Below, piece by piece: positions 31,899 to 41,237 of a stretch of DNA of 64,000 nt; position 1 is the first letter of the stretch; each line of letters opens with the position of its first letter. The stretch lies in assembly GCA_041675285.1 (NCBI GenBank), contig JBAYTZ010000006.1, positions 1 through 64,000 of the forward strand, in the 5' to 3' direction. The translations under genes were made by a program, and so were the position numbers. Source of the DNA: Candidatus Delongbacteria bacterium. Its GTDB lineage: Bacteria > CAIWAD01. Under the pieces are notes generated by a model. The model was not told the DNA's origin. It saw only the letters and a list, made by a program, of their open reading frames with translations, and ran no database searches.

Positions 31899-33728
31899 TC
31901 AAGCCGGTTGGCGGTCGCGGTGGTCGCTGGTCAGGTACATGCCCTCGATGACGTCCTGGTATTTCTCCAGCACGTAGGAGCGTTTGATCTTCAGCGAAGG
32001 CGTCAGCTCGCCGGTCTCGATGGAGAATTCGTTGCCCAGCACGCTGAACTTGCGCACGCGCTCGAAGGGCGCCAGGTCCTTGCTCAGGCGCTGGATCTCC
32101 TTGTCGATGCGCTCGTAGACCTCCGGGTGGGCGGCGATCTCCTGGGTGGAGGGCGGCGGCGAGCCCTCGTGCAGGCCCAATACGTCGCGCAGCAGGCCGA
32201 AGTTGGGCACGATCAGGGCGCTGACAAAGTTGCGGTGGTCGCCCACCAGCATGACCTGCTCGATGAGCGGGCTGCTCAGCAGCTGGTTCTCGATGGGCTG
32301 GGGCGCGATGTTCTTGCCGCCGGAGGTGACGATCAGATTCTTCTTGCGGTCGGTGATGGTCAGGAAGCCGTCCGCGCTGAACTGGCCGATGTCCCCCGTG
32401 TGCAGCCAGCCGTCGATCACCGTGCGCGCCGTCTCCTCGTCGCGCCGGTAGTAGCCCGGCATGATGCCCGCGCCGCGAGCCAGGATCTCGCCGTCGGGGG
32501 CGAGGATGATCTCCACCCCCGGGAAGGGCTTGCCCACGCTGCCGAAGCGCACATTCTGCGGGTAGTTGGAACAGAGCACGGGGCTGCTCTCCGTCAGGCC
32601 GTAGCCCTCGTAGATCTGCAGGCCAACGGAGAGGAAGAACTCGCCCAGGTCCCGGCGCAGCGGCGCGCCGCCCGAGACGGCGAAGCGCATCCGGCCGCCG
32701 GTGCGCTCGCGGATCTTGCCGAAGACCAGCCGGTCCGCCAGCCAGAGCCCGGGCCGCTGGTGCGCGCCGGGCTCCTTGCCGTCCAGCACGCGCTGGGCGG
32801 CGCTGCGACCCACGCTGAGCGCCCAGTTGAAAATGGCCTGCTTGACCTTGGGCCCCTTCATGGCGTTCTCGAGGATCCGGGCGTGGATCTTCTCGAAGAG
32901 CCGCGGCACGGCGATCAGGATCGTGGGCTTGGCCACAGGCAGGTCGTCGCCCACGCTGGTGATGTCCCGGGCGTAGTAGACGGAGGCGCCCACCGAGACC
33001 GGGAAGTAGTAGCCGGCCAGACGCTCGAAGATGTGCGAGAGCGGCAGGAAGGAGAGGAAGACGTCCTGCTCGTTGATCAGATAGCGCTCCTGGGCGCCGG
33101 CGATGTTGGAGAGGATGTTGCGGTGCGTGAGCATCACGCCCTTCTGGTCTCCCGTGGTGCCCGAGGTATAGATGTAGGTGAAGACATCCTCCCCGCGCCG
33201 GGCGCGGGCCAGGGCGCGGGCCTCGTCGGGCAGGTTGCGGCGCCGCTCCTCGCCCTGCTCCTGCAGATCCGAGAAGCTGCTGATGCCGTCCTGGCTGCGG
33301 CCCTCGCCCTCCAGCTGGATGATCTTCTCCAGGGCCGGCAGGCCGTCCCGGTGCTTGAGCAGCTTGTTCAGCTGCCGGTCGTCCTCCACCACCACGGCCC
33401 GGGCGCCGGAGTCGGCCAGCACCTTGTGCACGTGGCCCGCCGGCAGGCTGGGATAGACCGGCACCACCACCAGCCCGGCGAACAGGCAGGCCATGTCCGT
33501 CAGCATCCACTCGAAGCGGTTGGAAGACAAGATGGCCACGCGGTCGCCCTCCCGCAGCCCGGCCTCCAGCAGCCCGGCGCAGACGATCTCCACCTGGACC
33601 AGGGTCTCCGCCCACGTGCGGGTGTCGAAGCCACGGTCGGTGCGGATGCCGTAGGCCACGCGCTCGGGGAAGCGCTCCACCGTCTGGAGGAACAGCTCGG
33701 GCAGGGTACGGGGCAGGGTCTGGCTCAT
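31899..33728 (-). CDS. Long-chain acyl-CoA synthetase (AMP-forming)
   Basis: 609-residue ANL-superfamily enzyme activating fatty acids to CoA thioesters. It shows the P-loop YIYTSGTTGDQKGVMLTH, the SHIFER block typical of the bacterial FadD15/long-chain group, YEGYGLTESSP and the hinge/ligase region WLHTGDIG, DRKKNLIVTSGGKNI, with a C-terminal lysine in PSLKIKRSYV. The ATG with AGGA seven bases upstream is chosen; 23 codons of open frame precede it. It is divergent from the binding-protein gene, sharing a 240-bp region with a 13-bp palindrome. Confidence 0.93.
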   Translation of the reverse strand: MSQTLPRTLPELFLQTVERFPERVAYGIRTDRGFDTRTWAETLVQVEIVCAGLLEAGLREGDRVAILSSNRFEWMLTDMACLFAGLVVVPVYPSLPAGHVHKVLADSGARAVVVEDDRQLNKLLKHRDGLPALEKIIQLEGEGRSQDGISSFSDLQEQGEERRRNLPDEARALARARRGEDVFTYIYTSGTTGDQKGVMLTHRNILSNIAGAQERYLINEQDVFLSFLPLSHIFERLAGYYFPVSVGASVYYARDITSVGDDLPVAKPTILIAVPRLFEKIHARILENAMKGPKVKQAIFNWALSVGRSAAQRVLDGKEPGAHQRPGLWLADRLVFGKIRERTGGRMRFAVSGGAPLRRDLGEFFLSVGLQIYEGYGLTESSPVLCSNYPQNVRFGSVGKPFPGVEIILAPDGEILARGAGIMPGYYRRDEETARTVIDGWLHTGDIGQFSADGFLTITDRKKNLIVTSGGKNIAPQPIENQLLSSPLIEQVMLVGDHRNFVSALIVPNFGLLRDVLGLHEGSPPPSTQEIAAHPEVYERIDKEIQRLSKDLAPFERVRKFSVLGNEFSIETGELTPSLKIKRSYVLEKYQDVIEGMYLTSDHRDRQPA

Positions 33729-33818
33729 GTTGGGTCCTGCGTTTAGAGGTCTTGTCGGGTGATCGGTGGACGAAGGGAGGCTCCGCCCGGCGCTCAATAT
33801 CGAAAAGTGCGTCCAGCG

Positions 33819-33831
33819 TGAACACTGTTCA
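33819..33831. promoter_or_regulatory. 13-bp palindrome TGAACA-C-TGTTCA in a divergent promoter region
   Basis: Perfect 6-bp half-sites around one base, 91 bp upstream of the acyl-CoA synthetase ATG and 138 bp upstream of the binding-protein ATG. Its location between divergent genes and its symmetry fit a dimeric repressor site. The regulator is unknown, and no similar site was noticed elsewhere in the window. Confidence 0.5.
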
Positions 33832-33968
33832 AACCGGCGGGCAGAGGGCGCCGGAACCCCGCCCGGGCTGAACGCCCCTCAGGATCGGTCCTCGCACTGC
33901 CGATACTGGATCTCGTCGAAAGTCCACAAACCTTTGCATTCCAGTCGAAACTCACCGGAGGAATTCAC

Positions 33969-34730
33969 ATGAAGCTCGCTCAGTTGCTGGCTCTCGGCCT
34001 GGTGGCGGGACTGACCCTGGCCGGCGGAGCCGCCGCGCGGGAGATTCGCATCGGCGCCGGCGCCGCCCCCACGGAGAACGTCCTGAAGCCCGTCAAGGCG
34101 GCCTTCGAGAAGGCCACGGGCCACACGCTGACCATCCTGGCCACGGGGCCCAAGAACGCGCTGGCGGACCTCGACAAGGGGCTGGTGGAGGCCGCGGCGG
34201 CCGGCCTGTCCCTGGAGGACTGGCTGGCGCTGATGAAGAAGGAGAACGTCGAGGTGGCGGACCCCGCCGGTCTGAAGGCCGTGGTCATCGGCCAGGACAA
34301 GATCCGCGTGCTGGTGCACAAGGACAATCCGGTCAAGACCCTCAGCCGCGAGCAGCTCAAAGGCCTGTTCACGGGCAGCCTGGACAACTGGCAGGCGGTG
34401 GGCGGGGCGGACGCGCCGGTGATCGTGGTCTGGGGTTCGCTGATCCCGGGCACCAACAGCCTGTTCCAGAAGAACATGCTCGAAGGCGCCGCCCCGGGCG
34501 GGAACCTGCTGGAGGCCACCACGGCCGAGGACGTGCGCCAGATCGTCGCCTCCAACCCCGAGGCCATCGGCATCGGTCCGCTGGCGATCCTCGATGCCAG
34601 CGTGGCCTCCCCCGACACGCCCGAAGTGGCGCGCCCGATCACGCTGCTCAGCCGCGGCAATCCGTCGCCCGAGTTGCAGCAGCTGCTGGACTTCATCGCC
34701 AAGGAAGGCCCGGCCCTGATCCGCCAATAG
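33969..34730 (+). CDS. Periplasmic phosphate-binding-like protein
   Basis: 253 residues with a clear signal peptide (MKLAQLLALGLVAGLTLAGG, cleavage near AAA-RE). The mature part resembles PstS/ModA-type solute-binding proteins of the PBP-like group: IRIGAGAAPTENVL, KIRVLVHKDNPVKTLSREQLKGLFTGSLDNW and the end ELQQLLDFIAKEGPALI. No transporter permease or ATPase is nearby; a chemoreceptor gene follows after 28 bp. It may bind a ligand and present it to that receptor. GGAGG at good spacing fixes the start. Confidence 0.85.
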   Translation: MKLAQLLALGLVAGLTLAGGAAAREIRIGAGAAPTENVLKPVKAAFEKATGHTLTILATGPKNALADLDKGLVEAAAAGLSLEDWLALMKKENVEVADPAGLKAVVIGQDKIRVLVHKDNPVKTLSREQLKGLFTGSLDNWQAVGGADAPVIVVWGSLIPGTNSLFQKNMLEGAAPGGNLLEATTAEDVRQIVASNPEAIGIGPLAILDASVASPDTPEVARPITLLSRGNPSPELQQLLDFIAKEGPALIRQ

Positions 34731-34758
34731 CGTGTCCGCTGATCCCGGGGGGGAATCC

Positions 34759-37404
34759 ATGACCATCAAGCGCAAGCTGACCCTGAATATCGCCATCGTG
34801 CTGGGCACCATCTGCTGCGTGGCGGCGGCCGGCGTGACCGGCATGAGCCAGGTGCGCAGCCGCCTCTTCGATTTGACGGAACGCAGCACGCCCTTCCAGC
34901 TGCGCACCACCGAGTCCCAGCGGGCCACCCAGCTGGCCATCGGCGAACTGGACCGGCTGGGCCGCGCGCGCACGCGCCACGAGTACCGGCAGGCCGGGCA
35001 GGCGGCCCGCCAGGCGCTGCAGGAGGCGGACTCCGCCGCCCAGGCGCTGGCCGCGCTGACGGGCGGCGCCGGGGACGAAGGCTCCGCCGAGCTGGGCGGG
35101 CTGGCGCGCGAGATCCTCCAGGTCACGGATTCCCGCCTGGCCGCCGACAGTGCGGCCGGCGTGGCCAGCCGGCAGATCGCCGCCCAGTTCGCCGAGCTGG
35201 ACCGCCAGATGGGGGCGCTGGACGCGGGCGTGCGCCAGCTGCAGAAGACCCAGCAGGCCACCTTCGGGGCGGCCTCCGCCGGCGTGGAGCGCAGCACGCG
35301 CCAGTTGCGTGCGGTGGACCAGTTGAAAGGCCAGTTGCTGGAGTTGCAGGTGGCCGTGCTGGACCTGCAGGCCGTGCAGGCCAAGTCCGCCGTGACCATC
35401 GCCCGGGCCCGGATCAATTCCCAGATCAACAAGATCAACCAGAACGAGGTGCTGGGGAGCGATCGCTCCATCGCCGCGGGCACCGCGGCCTACCTGGACG
35501 AGGTAGGTGCGCTGGTCCAGGCCAAGCAGGCCGCCGCCGAGACGGCCGGGGCCGAGGCCGGCACCCAGCAGGCGGAAATCAACACGCGGCTGAAGGAGAC
35601 CTTCGCCGTGCTCCAGCTGGCCATCGCCGAGGCCGGCCAGACGGCCTCCCAGCGCAGCGGACAGGAGCAGGAACGCCAGACGGCCGTGGTGGGCCAGTCC
35701 ACGCTGGCCAGCTCCGTCCTGCTCCAGGCCTCGGAACTCGTGGCGCTGGGCCTGACCATCCAGGCGGAGGCCACACGCCTGATCTCAGCGCGCCGCGCGG
35801 GCGAGGTGGACAGCCTGGAGACGCGGCTGGCCGCGGCCTTCACCCGCGGGCAGGCCACATCGCGCGCCCTGGGCGGGCTGCTGGGCAAGCTGGATGCCCG
35901 TCCGGAGCGCCGATTGCTGGAGTCCGCCCGCGGCCTGCTGGAGTCCAGCCGCGAGCGGCTGTTCGCCGCCGAGGGCGTGATCGCGCTGATCCGGCGCCAG
36001 CTCAGCATGGGCGAACAGGCCGCCCAGGCCTCCGAGCGGCTGCGCCAGCTGGTGGCGCGCCAGGCCGCCCAGGGCCGGGAGACGCTGAGCAGCGCGCGCG
36101 GCGAGCAGGAGAAGGCCATCGGGACGGTGAACCGGATGGTGCGCCTGAGCCTGATCCTGATCCTCAGCATCAGCGCCGGTGCGCTGCTCTTCGGCGTGCT
36201 CTTCGGCACCTGGGTCTACCGCTCCATCGCCCGCACCCTGGGCCAGGTGGAAGCGACCATCGGCGAGGTGGAGCGCAGCTCCGATTTGTCCATCCGCGTG
36301 CCGGTGGAGGGCGCCGACGAGGTGGGCCGGATGGCCACGGCCTTCAACGCGCTGCTGGAAAACCAGCAGCAGGCGCTGGGGGCCGTGAACCGCGTGATGG
36401 CCGCGCTGGCCGAAGGTGAATTCGGGCAGCGGGTCACGACCGAGCTGCGGGGCGACCTGGCCCGGCTCACCGCGGCCGTGAACGCCAGCGCGGGCCGGAT
36501 CCAGCTGCTGCTGGGCGACGCCGTCGAGGTGGTGGGCGCGCTGGCGCACGGCGATCTGAGCCGGCGCGTGACCGTGGAGGGCCGCGGCGAGCTGGCCCTG
36601 CTCAAGGACCACCTCAACGCCTCGCTGGAGGCCCTGGGCCAGACCCTGACCCGCCTGCACGCCAACGCCGGGCACGTGGCGCTGGCCTCGCGCGAGACCT
36701 CCACGGCGGTGGGCCAGATCAGCTCCGACGTGCAGGTGCAGACGCGCCACATCGGCGAAGTGAGCGCGGCCGTGCGCCGGGCGGCGGACAGCGCGGGCCA
36801 CATCGCCCAGCACACCACCGACGCCAGCGCCACCTCGCGCCGGGCCGTGGAGCGCGTCCACGCCGGCAAGGAGCGGATGGCCCGGCTGGTGGAGGTGGTC
36901 CAGCACATGGCGGAGAACTCGGTCCAGATCAGCGGAATCTCGGAGGCCATCGGCAAGATCGCCGCCCAGACGCGGTTGCTGGCCCTCAACGCGACCATCG
37001 AGGCGGCCCGGGCCGGGGAGGCGGGATTGGGCTTCGCCGTGGTGGCCGACGAGGTGGGAATCCTGGCGGGCACCAGCTCCACCAGTTCGGGGGAGATCGC
37101 CCGGCTGGTCCAGGAGGCCGCCGCGGAGGCCGGGCAGGCGGTGGAGGCCGTGCACGAGGTCAGCCGCATGCTGGACGAGATCCAGGCCGGCTCCGAGGAG
37201 GCGGACGCCATGCTGGGCCGGGTCTCCCAGGCCCTGGCGGACCAGCGCCAGGCCATCGACGGGATCGAGCACAGCGTCCTGAGCCTGAGCTCCATCGCCG
37301 AGAACAACGCCGGCTCCGCCGAGGAGATCGCCGTCACCATGGCCGAGCTGGCCACCCTGGCCGAGGCCACGCGCACGGAGGTCGAGCAGTTCCGCCTGGC
37401 CTAG
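34759..37404 (+). CDS. Methyl-accepting chemotaxis protein with altered hairpin tip
   Basis: 881 residues. A first membrane helix (about 9-31), a long helical extracytoplasmic region (to about 458), a second helix (about 460-485), tandem HAMP-like segments (about 485-620) and the cytoplasmic signalling coiled coil. The tip (about 737-780) reads QTRLLALNATIEAARAGE then LGFAVVADEVGILA, versus the usual QTN.LALNA.IEAARAGE.GRGFAVVA.EVR.LA. The consensus Asn, Arg (GRG) and Arg (EVR) are replaced. It may couple to a variant CheA/CheW or act as a non-flagellar receptor. The upstream binding protein, 28 bp away, is its likely partner. Confidence 0.92.
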   Translation: MTIKRKLTLNIAIVLGTICCVAAAGVTGMSQVRSRLFDLTERSTPFQLRTTESQRATQLAIGELDRLGRARTRHEYRQAGQAARQALQEADSAAQALAALTGGAGDEGSAELGGLAREILQVTDSRLAADSAAGVASRQIAAQFAELDRQMGALDAGVRQLQKTQQATFGAASAGVERSTRQLRAVDQLKGQLLELQVAVLDLQAVQAKSAVTIARARINSQINKINQNEVLGSDRSIAAGTAAYLDEVGALVQAKQAAAETAGAEAGTQQAEINTRLKETFAVLQLAIAEAGQTASQRSGQEQERQTAVVGQSTLASSVLLQASELVALGLTIQAEATRLISARRAGEVDSLETRLAAAFTRGQATSRALGGLLGKLDARPERRLLESARGLLESSRERLFAAEGVIALIRRQLSMGEQAAQASERLRQLVARQAAQGRETLSSARGEQEKAIGTVNRMVRLSLILILSISAGALLFGVLFGTWVYRSIARTLGQVEATIGEVERSSDLSIRVPVEGADEVGRMATAFNALLENQQQALGAVNRVMAALAEGEFGQRVTTELRGDLARLTAAVNASAGRIQLLLGDAVEVVGALAHGDLSRRVTVEGRGELALLKDHLNASLEALGQTLTRLHANAGHVALASRETSTAVGQISSDVQVQTRHIGEVSAAVRRAADSAGHIAQHTTDASATSRRAVERVHAGKERMARLVEVVQHMAENSVQISGISEAIGKIAAQTRLLALNATIEAARAGEAGLGFAVVADEVGILAGTSSTSSGEIARLVQEAAAEAGQAVEAVHEVSRMLDEIQAGSEEADAMLGRVSQALADQRQAIDGIEHSVLSLSSIAENNAGSAEEIAVTMAELATLAEATRTEVEQFRLA

Positions 37405-37414
37405 AGGCCGTCCA

Positions 37415-38698
37415 TCAGCGCGGGTGGGCGGCGGCAGGCCGCTGGTCCAGCTCCAGGCCCTGGCGCTGCATCAGGGCCGAGGCCACGAAGAGCAGGCCGG
37501 CGGCGATCCAGAAGGCCGCCGTCCAGCCCAGGGTCTGCATGATCAACAAGCCCAGCAGCGGTCCCAGCAGTCCGCGGAAGCCCGTCAGGGTGACGTGGAT
37601 GCCCTGGTAGAGCGCGCCGTCCTCATCCCCCGCGAACACCAGGCTGGACATGGACCAGGCCACGGCCACGCCGCTCATGGCCATCCCCTGGAAGAGGAAG
37701 GCCAGGTAGAAGGGGTAGAGGCGGATCCCCTCGGGCAGCCAGATGCAGCTGCTGAGAAACAGGGGGAAGAAGGCCAGCAGCAGGAAGACCCGGGCGCAGA
37801 ACTTGGCCGGGTTGTAGCGGTCGTGCAGAAAGCCCATCACCGGCAGGGTGAGCGCGCCGCCCAGCCGCAGCAGGGCCAGCTGGCCCACGCTGATCTGCGT
37901 GTAGCTCAGGCCCAACCCCTCCACCAGGTAGCTGGGCTGCACGGTGGAGATGATGAAGAAGGCCAGCCCGTAGATCATGAACTGGCCCTCCCAGCGGGCG
38001 AAATCCCGGTTGCGGTCCAGCACGTCGCGCATGCGCTGGATGGGCTGGGCCAGCTGGTGCCAGGTGGGGATGCGGCCCATCCACTCCGGGCTGGAGAGCG
38101 CCGGCCGCTGGTAGGCCGCCGTGGGGTTGGTCGGGATGCGGTGCCAGATCAGCCGGTCCACCACGCCGAAGCCGGCGGCGGCCAGGAAGAGCCAGCGCCA
38201 GTTCTCCGGCGCGGCGTCCAGGAAGCGCCCCACCGGCCAGGAGGCCAGCAGGATCAGGCCGGCGGAGGCGGCGGCCAGCCGGCTGTAGATCCGGCTGCGG
38301 CGGTTGGCGGGATAGTTGGCCTGCATGACGCGGTTGCGCAGCGGGATGGTCAGCGAATTGCCCAACTCGTAGAGCAGCAGCAGGGCCAGGAAAACGGGCA
38401 TGCTGCCGTAGACGGCCATCAGGGCCAGGGGCAGCACGCCGAAGGCCGCGGCCAGCAGGAAGAGGCGCCGCCAGCGCGGCACCAAACGGATCAGTTCGGC
38501 CCAGTAGACGCTGAGCAGGAAACAGAGCGGGGCGGTCATCATCAACAGGGTTATCTGCCAGTCCGTGGCCGCCAGGCTCTTCTTGGCGATGGTGGAACCG
38601 AACTGCATGCCCGTCTGCAGCAGGCTCTCGAAGCCGATGGCCAGCCACTGCAGGCGCAGGGTGCGCCGGGCCAGCGAGTTCAGGTGGGAATCAGACAT
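37415..38698 (-). CDS. Major facilitator superfamily transporter
   Basis: 427-residue protein with about twelve hydrophobic helices and MFS-like inter-helix loops, for example PLRNRVMQANYPANRRSRIYSR after helix 4 and GFLHDRYNPAKFCAR in the second half. The substrate is not readable and no subfamily is recognised. The ATG at 38698 precedes MSDSHLNSLARRTLRLQWL; the longer open frame upstream is not membrane-like. It converges with the chemoreceptor gene at a 10-bp gap and diverges from the hybrid kinase gene. Confidence 0.85.
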   Translation of the reverse strand: MSDSHLNSLARRTLRLQWLAIGFESLLQTGMQFGSTIAKKSLAATDWQITLLMMTAPLCFLLSVYWAELIRLVPRWRRLFLLAAAFGVLPLALMAVYGSMPVFLALLLLYELGNSLTIPLRNRVMQANYPANRRSRIYSRLAAASAGLILLASWPVGRFLDAAPENWRWLFLAAAGFGVVDRLIWHRIPTNPTAAYQRPALSSPEWMGRIPTWHQLAQPIQRMRDVLDRNRDFARWEGQFMIYGLAFFIISTVQPSYLVEGLGLSYTQISVGQLALLRLGGALTLPVMGFLHDRYNPAKFCARVFLLLAFFPLFLSSCIWLPEGIRLYPFYLAFLFQGMAMSGVAVAWSMSSLVFAGDEDGALYQGIHVTLTGFRGLLGPLLGLLIMQTLGWTAAFWIAAGLLFVASALMQRQGLELDQRPAAAHPR

Positions 38699-38861
38699 GC
38701 GGCGCTCGCTGCTGGGACTTCCAGGCCGCAAGGTCGCAATCGCCGGCAGTTTGTTGGCTAAGGTGGACGGCGCGGGGGCGCGTGGCGTCCGCCCGCCGCC
38801 TGGCCACTGAATTCCCCCGGCCGCGCAACCGATAGCCACAGGGAATCATGCGGGAGTGGCC

Positions 38862-41237
38862 ATGTTCGGGATCCCTGAATTCGGAAGCGTGTTGCGCCGG
38901 CTGGCTCTCGCCCTGGGCGTGGCCGGCCTGGTGCAGCTGCTGTTTCTCGCCTACAACTCCTCCCAGGACGCCCACCGCGGCGAGAGCCTGTCCATGGCCA
39001 CGCGGATCACGGCGGAACAGGTGGTGCTGCGCATCCAGGCCGGAACCGAAGCCCGGCTGGAGCGCCTGCGCGAACTGGCCTCCCTGCCCGCCGTGCGCCG
39101 GGGCGACCGCGCGGCCTTCGAACAGGCCGCCGCAGGGATCCTCAGCCAGTATCCCGACTTCCAGGCCGTCAACTGGGTGGACCGCGACCAGGTCATCCGC
39201 AGCGTGGTGCCGCTGGCCGGCAACGAGGGCGCGCTGGGCCGCGACCTGCACAAGCACCCGGATCCCAGCGTCACCCTGGCCATCAACCGGGCCCTGGACG
39301 ACGGCCAGATCCACCGCTCCCAGGTCATCCATCTCCTGCAGGGCGGGCGCGGCTTCGCCTGCTACCTCGCGGTGCGGGACGGTTCCGGCGAATTGCAGGG
39401 TCTGGTCAACGGCGTGTTCCGCACGGAGCGCCTGATCGACGCCTGCCTGCCCGAGGAGAGCCTGCGCCGCCAGTACAACCTCTCGCTGTACACGGACACG
39501 CGCGCCGTGGCCTACGAATGCCACCGCGACCGCGTGCTGACCCGCGACGTGAAGCCCGCCCGGCTACCCCTGAGCCTGGTGGATCCCGGCTGGTCCTTCC
39601 AGATGGTGCCCACCAAGGCGCACCTCAAGGCCCTGAGCAGCCCGCTGGACCGCCTGCTGCCCTGGATCGGCGCCCTGCTCTCGCTGCTGGCCGGCTGGCT
39701 GACCTGGTACCTGCACAAGTGGCGGCAGGAGATCCGCACGGGCGAACAGCGCTACCGCGAACTCTTCCAGAGCTCGCTGGACGGGGTGTTCATCCTGGAC
39801 CGCCACAACCGGCTGGTGGACGCCAACGGCTCGGCCCTGGCGGTGTTCGGCTACACCCGGGGCGAGGTGCTGGGCATGCCCATCACGCGGCTCAGTTTCA
39901 ACCGCGAGCGGCTCAAGGAACTGCAGAAGGTCCTGGTGAGCGAGGGTTCCATCAGCAAGCGCGAGGTGCTGTTCCGGCGCCGGGACAATCAGGAGCTGCG
40001 CTGCCTGCTCAGCGCCTCCCTGCGCCTGACGCCCGAGGGCGTCTTCGACGGCGTGATGGGCTTCATCAGCGACATCTCCGAACCCACCCGGATCCGCGAG
40101 CAGTTGCGTCAGGCCCAGAAGATGGAAGCCATCGGGCATCTGGCCGGGGGCGTGGCCCACGACTTCAACAACCTGCTGACGGTGATCTCGGGCAACGCCG
40201 AGCTGGCCATGCTGCAGTTGGGGGACGACAATCCGGCCCGGGTGGAGCTGAAGGAGATCCGCTCCACCGCCGGGCGGGCGGCCAATCTGACGCGCCAGCT
40301 GCTGGCCTTCAGCCGCAAGCAGGTGATCCGGCCGCGCCTGCTCAACGCCAACGACACGCTGCACGACATGGAGCGCATGCTCAAGCGGATCATCGGCGAG
40401 ACCATCGAGCTGCGCACCGATCTGCACCCGGAGGCCTGGACCGTCAAGGTGGATCCGGCCCAGCTCGAGCAGGTGATCGTCAACCTGGTGGTGAACGCGC
40501 GCGACGCCATGGAGCGCGGCGGCCAGCTGCTGGTGCGCACGCGCAACGAGCGGGTGGAATCCGCCGGCCCCGGCCACGACCTGGCCCCCGGTGAGTACCT
40601 GGTGATCGAGGTCAGCGACACGGGCTGCGGCATGCCCGAGGAAGTGGTCGAGCACATCTTCGAGCCCTTCTACACCACCAAGCCCGAGGGCGTGGGAACG
40701 GGCCTGGGCCTGGCCACGGTCTACGGCATCGTCAAGCAGAGCGGCGGGCACATCGAGGTGGAGAGTCGGCCGGGCCACGGCACGCTGTTCCGGATCTGCC
40801 TGCCCCGCCAGGCGGGGGACGCCCTGGAGACGCGCAACACGCTGCCGGCGGCCCTGCAGCGCGGCACGGAGACCCTGCTAGTGGTGGAGGACGAGCCGGC
40901 CGTGCGGCGGATGACCGTGGACAGCCTCAAGCGCCAGGGCTACACGGTGCACGAGGCGGGCAACGGGCGGATCGCCCTGGACCTGGTCCGCCGGCTGGGC
41001 TCGGACATCGACCTGGTGGTGAGCGACGTGGTGATGCCCGAGATGGGCGGCGTGGAATTCGTCAGCGAGCTGCGCCAGTTCCTGCCGCGCATGCCCGTGC
41101 TCTTTTTGAGCGGCTACTCCGAGGAGGCCATCCGGCGGCAGGGCGAGCTGCAGAGCGACGCCCGCCTGCTTCAGAAGCCCTTCGACCTGCACGACCTGCA
41201 CAGCCAGGTGCGCGAGCTGCTCAGTCAGGGAGCCTGA
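38862..41237 (+). CDS. Hybrid sensor histidine kinase with PAS and receiver domains
   Basis: 791 residues. Two membrane helices (about 10-27 and 255-273) enclose a periplasmic sensor of ~225 residues (Cache/CHASE-like; TRITAEQVVLRIQAGTEARLE). A PAS domain follows (about 295-410), then HisKA with His433 in GVAHDFNNLL, a HATPase domain (NLVVNARDAME, DTGCGMP, GTGLGLATVYGI) and a C-terminal receiver with Asp722 in LVVSDVVMPEMGG. The GVAHDFNNLL type of HisKA is common in PAS hybrid kinases. GGGAG before the ATG sets the start. Its last 13 bp overlap convergent menE. No dedicated response regulator is adjacent. Confidence 0.93.
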   Translation: MFGIPEFGSVLRRLALALGVAGLVQLLFLAYNSSQDAHRGESLSMATRITAEQVVLRIQAGTEARLERLRELASLPAVRRGDRAAFEQAAAGILSQYPDFQAVNWVDRDQVIRSVVPLAGNEGALGRDLHKHPDPSVTLAINRALDDGQIHRSQVIHLLQGGRGFACYLAVRDGSGELQGLVNGVFRTERLIDACLPEESLRRQYNLSLYTDTRAVAYECHRDRVLTRDVKPARLPLSLVDPGWSFQMVPTKAHLKALSSPLDRLLPWIGALLSLLAGWLTWYLHKWRQEIRTGEQRYRELFQSSLDGVFILDRHNRLVDANGSALAVFGYTRGEVLGMPITRLSFNRERLKELQKVLVSEGSISKREVLFRRRDNQELRCLLSASLRLTPEGVFDGVMGFISDISEPTRIREQLRQAQKMEAIGHLAGGVAHDFNNLLTVISGNAELAMLQLGDDNPARVELKEIRSTAGRAANLTRQLLAFSRKQVIRPRLLNANDTLHDMERMLKRIIGETIELRTDLHPEAWTVKVDPAQLEQVIVNLVVNARDAMERGGQLLVRTRNERVESAGPGHDLAPGEYLVIEVSDTGCGMPEEVVEHIFEPFYTTKPEGVGTGLGLATVYGIVKQSGGHIEVESRPGHGTLFRICLPRQAGDALETRNTLPAALQRGTETLLVVEDEPAVRRMTVDSLKRQGYTVHEAGNGRIALDLVRRLGSDIDLVVSDVVMPEMGGVEFVSELRQFLPRMPVLFLSGYSEEAIRRQGELQSDARLLQKPFDLHDLHSQVRELLSQGA

